64,000 bases of DNA from Celerinatantimonas sp046054165 (GCF_046054165.1 NZ_JBFNXK010000004.1:211024-275023), one strand, 5' to 3'; positions 52,611 to 62,489 are shown, numbered from the stretch's first letter. Numbers and translations are program-made. The notes: a model not told the origin generated them from the letters alone.

Positions 52611-54026
52611 ATGAAGAGAATAATGATGAAAATACAATCTCCGCCACCTCCACAGACAAACAGCACGATGACGGGATTGCTGGCTTTTATAACCCGGCTT
52701 CATTTTTATGTGGGGTTGTTCGTTGGCCCATTTATTTTTATGGCCGCGGTGAGCGGTACATTGTATGCGCTGACCCCCAAAATAGAACAACATCTGTATC
52801 AGCATGAGCTGACCACCCCCAATCGGGGTGTATTTCACTCTCTGGCAGAACAAATTCAGGCGGCACGAGATAGTTTGCCCCACCCTTTACAGCTCAAGGC
52901 GGTCCGCCCTTCCATTGGAGAGGGATATACCACTCGGGTGATGTTTCGAGATCCCAGCCTATATGGCTATGAGTCTCAAACCGTATTTGTCGATCCTGTG
53001 ACACTGGAAGTGCGCGGCAAACTCGCCAGCTATGGAACCAGTGGGATTTTACCTTTACGGATCAAGATCGATTATCTACATCAAAATCTGTTACTGGGAA
53101 GTTGGGGACGCTATTACAGTGAACTAGCTGCGTCATGGCTCTGGATCGCGGCTGCGGGGGGCTTCGTGTTGTGGTGGAGCTCGCGGCGGCGTTATCAGCG
53201 AAGCAACCGCCGAAATGATTATATTCGGAACCGTCGCCGTCATACTCAAGCTGGGTTGGTGATTATTTTGGGGCTCTTTTTTATCTCCGCGACAGGTTTA
53301 ACCTGGTCTAAATGGGCCGGGAATAATATCGCTAAATGGCGCCAATCGATTGGCTGGGTAACGCCTTCGGTTTCACGAGATATACCGAATGTTGAATCAC
53401 CGGCAGCAATCCATAACAGTAAGCTGGCTCATGTTCCGGCACAACAGCAGTATGCATCTGAGCAACAGTTGGATTCACAGTTTGATGGCGTTTTACAAGT
53501 GGCGCGAAATGCCGGGATCGACGCGGCGAAGTTGGAAATTGTCCCAACCCAAACCCCGAATAAGGCATGGCTGGTTCGAGAAATAGATCGCTCATGGCCG
53601 ACTCAAGTCGACAGTGTTGCTGTTGATGCTCGGCGCATGGTGGTCACTAGCCGGGCGGATTTTGCCAACTTCCCACTGATCGCCAAATTGATCCGCTGGG
53701 GAATTGATGCCCACATGGGGGTGTTGTTCGGTCTGCCCAATCAATTAGTACTGGGAGCGTTTGGCCTGACGTTATGCATGATGATTATTTGGGGTTATCG
53801 AATGTGGTGGAAGCGCCGACCTCCGGCTGGAGCTCCGGCCCGGACGCTGCTACAAACCTGGCTGGCCATGCCCCTATTTTACCGAGGCATAACCATCATC
53901 GTCGCTATACTTTTGGGAATGGGGATGCCGGTCATGGGGATCAGTTTGCTGTTTTTTATTGTGATCGACACGGTTCGCTGGTGGCGTGCCAAGCAGATGC
54001 GTCAGAGCCGAGTGGTATCACTTTAA
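52611..54026 (+). CDS. PepSY-associated TM helix membrane protein
   Basis: A 471-residue inner-membrane protein with four or so membrane segments. FITRLHFYVGLFVGPFIFMAAVSGTLYAL near the N-terminus is the classical PepSY-TM opening, with His for possible haem binding; others are VIILGLFFISATGLTWSKWAG and LIRWGIDAHMGVLFGLPNQLVLGAFGL. Such proteins include iron-siderophore reductases, but no siderophore genes are near. It is divergent from cecR and upstream of the exporter, so it may be in the same regulon. The start at 52611 is the first ATG; its ribosome site is weak. Confidence 0.83.
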   Translation: MKRIMMKIQSPPPPQTNSTMTGLLAFITRLHFYVGLFVGPFIFMAAVSGTLYALTPKIEQHLYQHELTTPNRGVFHSLAEQIQAARDSLPHPLQLKAVRPSIGEGYTTRVMFRDPSLYGYESQTVFVDPVTLEVRGKLASYGTSGILPLRIKIDYLHQNLLLGSWGRYYSELAASWLWIAAAGGFVLWWSSRRRYQRSNRRNDYIRNRRRHTQAGLVIILGLFFISATGLTWSKWAGNNIAKWRQSIGWVTPSVSRDIPNVESPAAIHNSKLAHVPAQQQYASEQQLDSQFDGVLQVARNAGIDAAKLEIVPTQTPNKAWLVREIDRSWPTQVDSVAVDARRMVVTSRADFANFPLIAKLIRWGIDAHMGVLFGLPNQLVLGAFGLTLCMMIIWGYRMWWKRRPPAGAPARTLLQTWLAMPLFYRGITIIVAILLGMGMPVMGISLLFFIVIDTVRWWRAKQMRQSRVVSL

Positions 54027-54281
54027 AGGTGAGCATTGCGGCTGTGCACATGGCAATCCATGGCGTTTCGATAATACTTGTTGATAGATATCGCGGCTGT
54101 TGAGTCGTTCAATAATCCCGATAGAAACAACGCTCGAATGCAAGCGAGATCGCGTGAATACGACGTTCCAAACCATTGGTACCCTTCGGCCGGGGGCTAT
54201 CGTTTGGGAATGTCGTAGCATATACCGATAAAACGGGTCTGATTCAACAAGGCCCATGTAGGAATTGTACTGAAGAATGCC

Positions 54282-54310
54282 ATGTGGCCCGCGCATCGCG
54301 TGCGCCACAT
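54282..54310. repeat. Hairpin before the ybhG start
   Basis: ATGTGGC (54282-54288) pairs with GCCACAT (54304-54310) around a GC-rich interior. It lies 35 bases before the ybhG start in an otherwise gene-free 54027-54344 stretch. It could be a transcription pause or attenuator ahead of the exporter genes, or simply DNA structure. I saw no convincing gene in this 318-base stretch. Confidence 0.45.
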
Positions 54311-54344
54311 CATTAAAAGATATTTATATGAGAGGCTTACGCCA

Positions 54345-55346
54345 ATGCGCCGAGGAATTATTACCGGGATCATTTCTATCATCATTCTAGCCGCGGCCTG
54401 GGAAGGCTATGACTTTTACCAAAGCCATCGTCCTGAAGCACCGCTCACCTTATATGGAAATATTGATATTCGGACTGTTGACCTCAGCTTTCGGGTCGGC
54501 GGACGATTACAATCGTTGCACGTTGATGAAGGTGATCATATTCAAACGGGTCAGCTTTTAGCTCAGTTAGATCCGCAGCCTTATCAGATCGCATTGGATC
54601 AGGCGAATGCTCAAGAACACGCGGCATTAGCCAATCTGGATCTGTTACAAGCCGGATATCGCCAGGAGGAAATTGCCCAATCGAAAGAGCAGGTGAAACA
54701 GTTACAATCAGCCTACCAATATGCTCAGCGCTCCTTCCAGCGTTATACTACGCTGCGGAAACAGCAAGCAATTTCCCAAGATGAGCTGGACTCAGCTAGA
54801 GATCGCAGAGATCAGGCTCAAGCCGATTTGCTTGCCGCAGAGCAACAACTCAGCCAATATCAACGCGGGAATCGTCCACAGCAGATTGAACAAGCCCAAG
54901 CCCAATATCAAGAAGCCCAAGCCGGAACCGCACAAGCACAGCTCAATCTACAAGACACTCAGTTGACAGCGCCGGGGGATGGCACCATATTGGTCCGAGC
55001 CCATGAAGTCGGGGCGATGCTAAATAGTGGAACAACCGTCTTTACCTTAGCACTGGATCATCCACTTTGGATCAAAGCTTATGTAGATGAATCCCATTTA
55101 GGTCAGGTACAACCCGGTCAAATCATCTCATTTACAACCGATAGCCACCCCAACCATACCTATCATGGTCATGTCGGATTTATTTCGGCAACGGCAGAAT
55201 TTACCCCTAAAACCGTACAAACGGAGGAACTTCGAACCTCGCTAGTCTATCGGATCCGAATTATTGTAGATGATGGAGACGCTCTTTTACGACAAGGTAT
55301 GCCCGTTACTGTCCATTTAAGTGACCATCAGAACGCTCATGAGTAA
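54345..55346 (+). CDS. ybhG: HlyD-family membrane fusion protein YbhG
   Basis: Periplasmic adaptor of a tripartite exporter, 333 residues (E. coli YbhG 332). An N-terminal anchor (MRRGIITGIISIIILAAAW) is followed by a lipoyl half (VDLSFRVGGRLQSLHVDEGDHIQTGQLLAQLD), a long coiled-coil hairpin of about 110 residues (Gln/Ala/Glu-rich, roughly 75-190) and the second lipoyl and beta-barrel parts. ATG at 54345 has GAGAGG nine bases upstream. Its stop overlaps the ybhF start. It would link the ABC pump to an outer-membrane channel such as TolC. Confidence 0.92.
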   Translation: MRRGIITGIISIIILAAAWEGYDFYQSHRPEAPLTLYGNIDIRTVDLSFRVGGRLQSLHVDEGDHIQTGQLLAQLDPQPYQIALDQANAQEHAALANLDLLQAGYRQEEIAQSKEQVKQLQSAYQYAQRSFQRYTTLRKQQAISQDELDSARDRRDQAQADLLAAEQQLSQYQRGNRPQQIEQAQAQYQEAQAGTAQAQLNLQDTQLTAPGDGTILVRAHEVGAMLNSGTTVFTLALDHPLWIKAYVDESHLGQVQPGQIISFTTDSHPNHTYHGHVGFISATAEFTPKTVQTEELRTSLVYRIRIIVDDGDALLRQGMPVTVHLSDHQNAHE

Positions 55347-57060
55347 CTCGGATCACATCACGCTTGAAGAGCTGAGTCGTTCCTTTGAGGGCATGGATCA
55401 TCCGGCTATTGCCCCCCTCAGTCTAAACATCAATGCGGGGTATGTCACCGGCCTCATCGGACCGGATGGTGCCGGTAAAACCACATTACTGCGAATGATA
55501 GCCGGACTACTCAATCCTTCATCCGGTTCGTTAAATGTGGTCGGTTATGATCCTCGAGCCCAACGTAATGAGCTTCATGAACGCTTAGGGTATATGCCAC
55601 AAAAATTTGGCCTCTATACCGATCTATCGGTTCAAGAAAATCTGGATTTATACGCGGATCTGCGAGGTGTTGAACCTAGCCAGTGGCCTGCTATTCGAGA
55701 CAAATTACTGCAATTTACCGATCTACAACGTTTTACTCGGCGACTGGCCGGAAATCTTTCCGGTGGCATGAAGCAAAAACTGGGACTGGCCTGTACCTTG
55801 GTGGGTCAACCTCAAGTGTTACTGCTCGATGAACCCGGCGTTGGAGTCGATCCAATCTCCCGCCGCGAACTTTGGAAAATGGTTCATGAGCTGGCCAATG
55901 ACGGTATGCTGATCATCTGGAGTACCTCCTATCTGGATGAGGCCGAACAATGTCAGCAAGTGATCCTAATGAATGAAGGGATCAAAATTTATCAGGGGGC
56001 GCCGTCAGGATTAACCCAGACCATTGAAGGCCGAAGTCTGCTGCTCAGCGGTGGTCCTCATCCCCGACAGAGACTCCATCAGGTGCTCCAATGCTCATGT
56101 GTGCGAGATGCAGTTCTGCAAGGCCACCAGATCCGGATCATTCTCACGCAAACCGGTCAACAATCCCAGCTTCTTGAACAGCTCAAACTTCCGGACTCAG
56201 AGCTGCAACTGGCCCAGCCCCGCTTTGAAGATGCCTTTATCGATCAACTCGGCGGGCAAAACCAGCGACACTCGGCTCTGGCGGACATTTTGCCGCAAAT
56301 TCCTAACGATGAGGCCCCGGCAATTGAAGCGATTGATTTAACCCGCCGTTTTGGTGATTTCGTTGCGACCGATCACGTTAACTTTTCGGTCAAACGTGGT
56401 GAAATATTTGGGCTGCTGGGCCCTAACGGCGCCGGCAAATCAACAACTTTCCGGATGATGTGCGGTCTACTCCCCGTCTCTTCCGGGCAAGCTAACGTCT
56501 TAGGGCTCAGCCTGAAAAAAAGCCCCGGAAAAGTTCGAGCCCGACTCGGCTATATGGCTCAGAAATTCTCGCTCTACGGAAATCTAACCGTCGCTCAGAA
56601 CCTGCAATTTTTCTCGGGTGCATATGGATTAAAAGGCAAATTACAGCAGCAGCGTATCGCCGAAATGATCGACACTTTTCAGTTTCACGATATTTTGCAG
56701 CAAAATCCGGACGCACTACCGTTGGGATATAAACAACGGTTGGCACTGGCCTGTGCGCTGATGCATCAGCCTGACATTCTCTTTTTAGATGAACCCACTT
56801 CCGGAGTCGATCCCCTGACGCGTCGTGAATTCTGGCTGCATATTAATGGGATGGTCGAAAAAGGCGTGACGGTAATGGTCACCACCCATTTTATGGATGA
56901 AGCAGAATACTGCGATCGCATCGGACTGGTTTATCGCGGGCAACTCATCGCGCTGGATCACCCCGATGCCTTAAAAGCCAAAGTATCCCAAGATGCGATG
57001 AACTTAAGTATGGAAGAAGCATTTATCCGTTTAATCGAAATGCAACAGGAGTCATCATGA
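55339..57060 (+). CDS. ybhF: Double-ATPase ABC exporter protein YbhF
   Basis: A 573-residue protein with two nucleotide-binding domains in tandem. The first has GPDGAGKTT, LSGGMKQKLGLACTL and LLLDEPGVGVDPISRREL. The second has GPNGAGKST, LDEPTSGVDPLTRREFW and a degenerate signature, LPLGYKQRLALACAL, which suggests unequal sites. This matches YbhF (578 residues) of the YbhGFSR efflux pump for cefoperazone, chloramphenicol or cations in E. coli. It starts within the end of ybhG and overlaps ybhS by four bases (ATGA). Confidence 0.93.
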   Translation: MSNSDHITLEELSRSFEGMDHPAIAPLSLNINAGYVTGLIGPDGAGKTTLLRMIAGLLNPSSGSLNVVGYDPRAQRNELHERLGYMPQKFGLYTDLSVQENLDLYADLRGVEPSQWPAIRDKLLQFTDLQRFTRRLAGNLSGGMKQKLGLACTLVGQPQVLLLDEPGVGVDPISRRELWKMVHELANDGMLIIWSTSYLDEAEQCQQVILMNEGIKIYQGAPSGLTQTIEGRSLLLSGGPHPRQRLHQVLQCSCVRDAVLQGHQIRIILTQTGQQSQLLEQLKLPDSELQLAQPRFEDAFIDQLGGQNQRHSALADILPQIPNDEAPAIEAIDLTRRFGDFVATDHVNFSVKRGEIFGLLGPNGAGKSTTFRMMCGLLPVSSGQANVLGLSLKKSPGKVRARLGYMAQKFSLYGNLTVAQNLQFFSGAYGLKGKLQQQRIAEMIDTFQFHDILQQNPDALPLGYKQRLALACALMHQPDILFLDEPTSGVDPLTRREFWLHINGMVEKGVTVMVTTHFMDEAEYCDRIGLVYRGQLIALDHPDALKAKVSQDAMNLSMEEAFIRLIEMQQESS

Positions 57061-58196
57061 GTCATGCCGCACTCGTTTCACCGAGACGCTTGCTTGCCAT
57101 GTGCAAAAAAGAAACACTCCAGATTTTAAGGGATCCGAGTAATGCACTGATTGCCATAGTGATCCCGCTGTTGTTACTCTTTATCTTTGGTTACGGCATT
57201 AATCTGGATTCCGGGCGGATCCATATCGGCGTGGTGCTAAATCGGCAGGATCCGGCGGCTCAGAACTTTTTACAAACGTTGAAAAATACGCCTTATCTGG
57301 ACGTTCAGCAGTCGGATCATCGCCAACCGTTTATTGAACAAATGCAGCAAGGACGTTTACGCGCGATTGTCATCCTGCAAAATGATTTCGATGCTCAAGT
57401 CCAGAAAGGCCAAACGCCTCCCATTCAACTTATCACCGACGGCAGTGAGCCCAATACGGCCCGCTTTGCTCAGCAGTATATCGAAGGCGCCTGGCAAATC
57501 TGGCTCACGCAACAAGCCACAGCTCGCGGGCAATCGATCCAACAACTCATTGATACCGAGCAACGCGTCTGGTTTAACCCGGCGGCGATTAGCCGACATT
57601 TTATTATTCCCGGAGCCATTAGCATTATTATGACGGTTATCGGCACCATTCTGACCTCATTGGTGATTGCCCGAGAATGGGAAAACGGCACCATGGAAGC
57701 ACTGCTCTCAACTCGGCTGACGCGTTGCGAATTACTGTTGTCGAAACTACTCCCCTACTATTTGATGGGGCTGCTCGGGATGGGGATCTGTGTGGTTGTG
57801 GCCAAAGGGTTACTGGATGTCCCCCTTCGGGGATCGATACTGGTACTGCTGCTGACCACCCTGCTGTTTTTAACCTGCAGCATGGGCATAGGCCTGTTAA
57901 TTTCAACCTTAACCAAAAACCAATTTAATGCCGCAATGATCGCGCTCAATGCCGCTTTCTTACCGGCGGTGATGCTATCCGGATTTGTCTTCGAAATTGA
58001 TAGCATGCCTTATCTAGTACAGCTGGCCAGCTATATTGTCCCGGCTCGCTATTTTGTCAGTATTCTTAAAACCCTCTTTTTAGCCGGTAATATTGAGATT
58101 GTGATCTGGGTGAATAGCCTGTACCTGCTGGCTGCCGCAATCATCTTCCTCGGACTGACTTTTTTCAAAACCTCCACTCGGCTGGAGCTACGCTGA
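57057..58196 (+). CDS. ybhS: ABC-2 type permease YbhS
   Basis: A 379-residue ABC-2 permease (YbhS 377). A first membrane helix (ALIAIVIPLLLLFIFGYGI) is followed by a large periplasmic domain of about 140 residues, then five helices beginning HFIIPGAISIIMTVIGTILTSLVIAREWENGTMEALLSTRLTRCELLLSKLLPY, which is the conserved E-x-G-T-x-E-x-L signature. It forms one half of the channel with YbhR. Its start overlaps ybhF by four bases, and its final TGA overlaps the ATG of ybhR. Confidence 0.93.
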   Translation: MSHAALVSPRRLLAMCKKETLQILRDPSNALIAIVIPLLLLFIFGYGINLDSGRIHIGVVLNRQDPAAQNFLQTLKNTPYLDVQQSDHRQPFIEQMQQGRLRAIVILQNDFDAQVQKGQTPPIQLITDGSEPNTARFAQQYIEGAWQIWLTQQATARGQSIQQLIDTEQRVWFNPAAISRHFIIPGAISIIMTVIGTILTSLVIAREWENGTMEALLSTRLTRCELLLSKLLPYYLMGLLGMGICVVVAKGLLDVPLRGSILVLLLTTLLFLTCSMGIGLLISTLTKNQFNAAMIALNAAFLPAVMLSGFVFEIDSMPYLVQLASYIVPARYFVSILKTLFLAGNIEIVIWVNSLYLLAAAIIFLGLTFFKTSTRLELR

Positions 58197-59293
58197 TGTT
58201 TTATCGATTACTCACGCTCATTCGTAAAGAATTACAGTCGTTATTACGCGAACGCCAAACCCGCAATATTCTCATTTTACCGGTGATTTTACAGGTGTTA
58301 GTCTTTCCATTTGCCGCGACACTGGATGTCACCGATGTTCAGGTGGCCATTTTCAACCAAGATAGCGGACAAGCATCCAACTTACTCATCCAACGAATTG
58401 CACATGCCAATACTGTGAAACAAGTCATTCCGGTTTACAGTGAGCAGCAACTGCAGCAACTTTTCAACCAACAACACGTGTTAGTCGCGGTTCGTATTCC
58501 GGATCAGTTCTCTGCCAATATTGCCGCGCGTCGTCCCACAACCGTACAGCTACTTTTGGATGGTCGTAACTCCAATAGTTCACAAATTGCGGCAAGCTAT
58601 CTGCAACAACTCATCGAACAATTCAGCGCGTCCATTACCGGCACGAGTGCCGCAGATTCATTAGTACTACGCAACTGGTACAATCCAAACCTCAATTATA
58701 AATGGTTTATTGTCCCCTCGCTTATCGCCTTGATTACCACCATTGGGATCATGATTGTCACATCCCTATCAGTCGCCCGGGAACGGGAACAAGGCACGCT
58801 CGAACAATTACTGGTTTCGCCTCTGAGCACAGCTGAAATCTTTTTAGGTAAAGCAATTCCGGCCATTATCGTTGCCCTTATTCAGGCTTCCATCGTTTTT
58901 GCTGCAGCCGTATTTCTCTACCGGATCCCATTTGCCGGCTCGTTGCTGGTGTTTTATGGGGCTATGATCCTGTACGGGATGTCCTTAATCGGCATCGGCC
59001 TGCTTATCTCAGCGTTTTGCTATACTCAGCAACAAGCGTTTATCGGCGTATTTGTCTTTATGATGCCCGCCATTCTGCTTTCAGGATATGTCGCTCCGGT
59101 CGAAAACATGCCGATTTGGCTACAACGTCTGGTGTGGATTAATCCTGTTTTACATTTCACTGAGATTACCGAACAGGTCTATTTAAAAGGAGGGGGATTA
59201 GCGGTCATCGGTGATCACCTCATCGCGCTGGTCCTGATTACCATCGTCGCCACTGCGATCGCCTATACCATCTTTAAGCGTAAAGTGGCGTGA
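58196..59293 (+). CDS. ybhR: ABC-2 type permease YbhR
   Basis: A 365-residue ABC-2 permease (YbhR 368). As in YbhS it has a first helix near ILILPVILQVLVFPFAAT, a periplasmic domain, then the conserved VAREREQGTLEQLLVSPLSTAEIFLGKAIPA and four more helices, with VFMMPAILLSGYVAPVENMPIWLQ before the last pair. It is last in ybhG-F-S-R and would partner YbhS. Start and stop are coupled to ybhS (ATGA). Confidence 0.93.
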   Translation: MFYRLLTLIRKELQSLLRERQTRNILILPVILQVLVFPFAATLDVTDVQVAIFNQDSGQASNLLIQRIAHANTVKQVIPVYSEQQLQQLFNQQHVLVAVRIPDQFSANIAARRPTTVQLLLDGRNSNSSQIAASYLQQLIEQFSASITGTSAADSLVLRNWYNPNLNYKWFIVPSLIALITTIGIMIVTSLSVAREREQGTLEQLLVSPLSTAEIFLGKAIPAIIVALIQASIVFAAAVFLYRIPFAGSLLVFYGAMILYGMSLIGIGLLISAFCYTQQQAFIGVFVFMMPAILLSGYVAPVENMPIWLQRLVWINPVLHFTEITEQVYLKGGGLAVIGDHLIALVLITIVATAIAYTIFKRKVA

Positions 59294-59394
59294 TTTAAAC
59301 GGCCTACCCACAGACGGTTTGATTCATCCTTTTTTTGCGGTTTTATCGCATTCCCGGATCAAATCACGGATTATTCTCGAATATGACATCATTT

Positions 59395-59403
59395 TGTTAT
59401 AAT
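59395..59403 (+). promoter_or_regulatory. Extended -10 promoter for the second EF-G gene
   Basis: TGTTATAAT is a complete extended -10 element (TGnTATAAT). No good -35 element is seen at the normal distance, which is compatible with an extended -10. It would start transcription about 210 bases before the EF-G start. Confidence 0.5.
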
Positions 59404-59619
59404 AGTTAAAGAGGCTAAGACAAGTTCAAGCCTTATAAACACGCTGGATACTACCCAGACCAAGCTGTTTTGCCGGAAAAAGAGCAAGTTATTGACCGAC
59501 TTGCCTGTGAAGAGATAAAAAATTTACAAGTTTATTGCTTTTACGAAAAAAACGGCGAGAAATACAGCAAAAAAACAGGTAGAATACCGCGAAATTTGTG
59601 TCTCCAACTGAGTATTGAT
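59404..59619 (+). other. Long leader of the second EF-G gene
   Basis: The leader between the predicted promoter and ATG at 59620 is about 210 bases. It is open in the EF-G frame from TTG at 59470, but those 50 codons look unrelated to EF-G and have no ribosome site. It may be untranslated or carry regulation. No structured element was established. Confidence 0.4.
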
Positions 59620-61713
59620 ATGAAAGACCTTTCAAAATACAGAAACATTGGTATTTTTGCCCATGTTGATGCGGGTAAAACGACCACAACTGAACGTATC
59701 CTGAAACTGACTGGGAAAATCCATAAAACCGGTGAAGTACATGACGGTGCGGCAACTACAGACTTTATGGAACAGGAAGCAGAACGTGGGATTACTATTC
59801 AGTCTGCTGCGACCACCTGTTTCTGGAAAGATCACCGCCTGAACATCATTGATACTCCCGGACACGTTGACTTCACTGTTGAAGTATATCGTTCACTGAA
59901 AGTCCTCGATGGTGGTATCGGTGTATTCTGCGGTAGCGGTGGTGTAGAACCTCAATCCGAAACAAACTGGCGTTATGCGAACGAATCCGAAGTTGCTCGT
60001 GTGATCTTCGTGAACAAACTGGACCGTATGGGTGCAGACTTCTATCGCGTTGTTAAACAGATCAAAAACGTTCTGAAAGCAAATCCATTGGTGATGACAC
60101 TGCCAATTGGCCGTGAAGAAGATTTCGTCGGTGTAGTCGATGTATTGACTCAAAAAGCTTACATCTGGGACGAATCAGGACAACCAGAAAACTACGATAT
60201 CGTTGATATTCCAGCAGATATGGTCGATGACGCACAGGCTTACCGTGAAGAGCTGATCGAAACCGCTCTGGAAGTCGATGAAGATCTGATGATGGCTTAT
60301 CTGGAAGATGGTATCGAACCAGAATTGTCTGAAATCAAACGTTGTATCCGTGAAGGAACGCGTACGTTGCAGTTCTTCCCAACTTACTGCGGTAGTGCAT
60401 TCAAAAACAAAGGGGTTCAGCTGGTATTGGATGGGGTTGTTGATTATCTACCTGCACCAACTGAAGTTGAGCCACAAGATTTGACTGACGAAGAAACCGG
60501 TGAACCAACAGGGGAAAAAGCAATTGTTTCTGCTGAAGAACCCCTGCGTGCGTTGGCATTCAAAATCATGGATGACCGTTTCGGCGCATTGACCTTTATC
60601 CGCATCTATTCAGGTGTGATGAAAAAAGGTGATACCATCCTGAACGCAGCGACTGGTAAAACTGAACGTATCGGCCGTATGGTTGAAATGAACGCGAATG
60701 ACCGTACCGAACTGACAGATGCTCAAGCCGGTGACATCATTGCCGTTGTGGGTATGAAAAACGTTCAAACTGGTCACACCCTGTGTGATCCGAAACACCC
60801 ATGTACTCTGGAACCGATGATTTTCCCAGAACCAGTGATTTCGATTGCTGTTGCCCCTAAAGATAAAGGCTCTGTTGAAAAAATGGGGATTGCTATCGGT
60901 AAAATGGTGGCTGAAGATCCATCATTCCAGGTTGAAACAGATGAAGATTCCGGTGAAACCATTCTTAAAGGGATGGGTGAACTGCATCTTGACATTAAAG
61001 TCGACATTCTGAAACGGACTTATGGTGTTGAGCTGATCGTGGGTCAACCCCAAGTAGCTTACCGTGAAACCATCACCAAAGAAGTTGAAGATAGCTACAC
61101 TCACAAAAAACAATCCGGTGGTTCAGGTCAGTTCGGTAAAATTGACTACCGTATCCGCCCTGGAGAAGTGGGCTCAGGCTTCAAATTTAAGTCAACTGTA
61201 GTCGGTGGTAACGTTCCTAAAGAGTTCTTCCCTGCCATTGAAAAAGGCTTCGCGGGCATGATGCAGCAAGGTACGCTTGCAGGTTTCCCGGTTCTGGACG
61301 TTGAAGTTGAACTGTTCGACGGTGGTTATCATGCGGTGGACTCATCTGCAGTTGCGTTCGAAATCGCAGCTCGTGGTGCGTTCCGTCAGTCGATGCCTAA
61401 AGCAGGTCCTCAGCTGATTGAACCTATCATGAAAGTGGATGTGTTCACTCCAGAAGACAACGTCGGTGATGTCATCGGTGACTTGAACCGTCGCCGTGGC
61501 ATGATTAAAGATCAGGAACCAGGTGCAACCGGTGTTCGCATTAAAGCAGATGTTCCACTTTCTGAAATGTTCGGTTACATCGGTCACTTACGGACCATCA
61601 CTTCTGGTCGTGGTCAGTTCTCTATGGAATTCTCTCACTACCTGCCTTGCCCTGCGCAAGTTGCGGAAAAAGTGATTGAAGAAACCAAAGCTCGTAAAGC
61701 GGCTGCTAAATAA
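59620..61713 (+). CDS. fusA: Elongation factor G 2
   Basis: Translational GTPase of 697 residues. G1 is AHVDAGKTTTTERIL, G2 lies near GITIQSAATT, G3 is DTPGHVDF and G4 is NKLD; domains II to V follow, with domain IV around SGGSGQFGKIDYRIRPGEVGSGF. It is the second EF-G type of Vibrio and Shewanella (EF-G2), which opens DLSKYRNIGIFAHVDAG and has HKTGEVHDGAATTDF. These paralogs may serve ribosome recycling or stress translation, but that is unproved. ATG at 59620 fits the family; the 50-residue upstream extension is rejected. It is outside the str operon, with its own terminator. Confidence 0.93.
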   Translation: MKDLSKYRNIGIFAHVDAGKTTTTERILKLTGKIHKTGEVHDGAATTDFMEQEAERGITIQSAATTCFWKDHRLNIIDTPGHVDFTVEVYRSLKVLDGGIGVFCGSGGVEPQSETNWRYANESEVARVIFVNKLDRMGADFYRVVKQIKNVLKANPLVMTLPIGREEDFVGVVDVLTQKAYIWDESGQPENYDIVDIPADMVDDAQAYREELIETALEVDEDLMMAYLEDGIEPELSEIKRCIREGTRTLQFFPTYCGSAFKNKGVQLVLDGVVDYLPAPTEVEPQDLTDEETGEPTGEKAIVSAEEPLRALAFKIMDDRFGALTFIRIYSGVMKKGDTILNAATGKTERIGRMVEMNANDRTELTDAQAGDIIAVVGMKNVQTGHTLCDPKHPCTLEPMIFPEPVISIAVAPKDKGSVEKMGIAIGKMVAEDPSFQVETDEDSGETILKGMGELHLDIKVDILKRTYGVELIVGQPQVAYRETITKEVEDSYTHKKQSGGSGQFGKIDYRIRPGEVGSGFKFKSTVVGGNVPKEFFPAIEKGFAGMMQQGTLAGFPVLDVEVELFDGGYHAVDSSAVAFEIAARGAFRQSMPKAGPQLIEPIMKVDVFTPEDNVGDVIGDLNRRRGMIKDQEPGATGVRIKADVPLSEMFGYIGHLRTITSGRGQFSMEFSHYLPCPAQVAEKVIEETKARKAAAK

Positions 61714-61733
61714 GTCCTCCTCTACGAATGAAT

Positions 61734-61761
61734 AAAAAAACCGCTTTATTGCGGTTTTTTT
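61734..61761. terminator. Bidirectional terminator after EF-G 2
   Basis: Eleven-base arms (61734-61744 and 61751-61761) of seven A plus CCGC, and GCGG plus seven T, flank a six-base loop. T runs lie on both strands, so it can serve EF-G 2 and the opposing YaeR-like gene. Confidence 0.92.
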
Positions 61762-61839
61762 ATATCCACGAATCACGCTTCTGGTCGCTTTTCAAAAACG
61801 TTTTACCTCATGATCAGCACGAAATCTAACCAATAGCGC

Positions 61840-62241
61840 TCATACCGCACGATCACGTTTTGATTCATAGAGCTCCAGAGGTAATCCATCCGGATCTTTA
61901 AAAAATGTAAATCGTCGCCCGGTAAATTCATCGACACGAATAGGTTCAACCGCGATCTGATAGCGTTCCAGATGAGTCATGACCACTTCTAATGACTCGA
62001 CACCAAAAGCTAAATGACGTAACCCACAAGCTTCTGGACCACTCACTCTTGTGGGCGGGTTTGGAAATGAAAATAACTCGATCTGAGACCCATCAGGTAA
62101 TGCTAAATCCAATTTATAAGAATCACGCTCGATACGATAATTTTCAGCAATAATTTTTAAACCTAGTATCTGGGTATAAAAATATTTAGATCGCTGATAG
62201 TCTGAACAAATCAAAGCAACATGATGGATCCCCAGTAGCAT
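61840..62241 (-). CDS. gloA2: YaeR-like VOC (glyoxalase/dioxygenase) protein
   Basis: A small metal-binding VOC protein of 133 residues, close in pattern to E. coli YaeR/GloA2. Metal-ligand candidates are His in GIHHVAL, Glu in IELFSFP, His in CGLRHLAFGV and Glu in PLELYES. GPEACGLRHLAF and FTGRRFTFFKDPDGLPLELYE match the family. ATG at 62241 has GGAG six bases before; the ATG at 62253 sits within that site. The enzyme activity is untested for this family beyond glyoxalase-like folds. Confidence 0.85.
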   Translation of the reverse strand: MLLGIHHVALICSDYQRSKYFYTQILGLKIIAENYRIERDSYKLDLALPDGSQIELFSFPNPPTRVSGPEACGLRHLAFGVESLEVVMTHLERYQIAVEPIRVDEFTGRRFTFFKDPDGLPLELYESKRDRAV

Positions 62242-62489
62242 TCTATTCTCCATACTTTCTTTATTTTTCAGATGAAAAAACTATAATAATCTCTCACCTA
62301 TTCAGTCCACAAATTCGGATGTGGATTTGCTCACCGGGATAGCTAGCAGGCTCATTGAGAGTCGATCAGCATAGCACTGAATTTTAAGGCCTGTCATCCC
62401 GGAATATTTCTGAGTCCAACATCAATCAGCATTTTCCGCTGGCAGAGTATTCACTACTTTAGTATTTTGATATCCGTGGGTATTTGTTC

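Noticed and set aside
54018..54308. Minus-strand 96-residue open frame between the PepSY gene and ybhG
   Set aside because: It overlaps the PepSY stop, has no recognisable domain and no ribosome site; probably not a gene.
59470..59619. 50-residue N-terminal extension of EF-G 2 starting at TTG
   Set aside because: No ribosome site, no homology to EF-G and the family starts at MKDLSKYRN; treated as leader.
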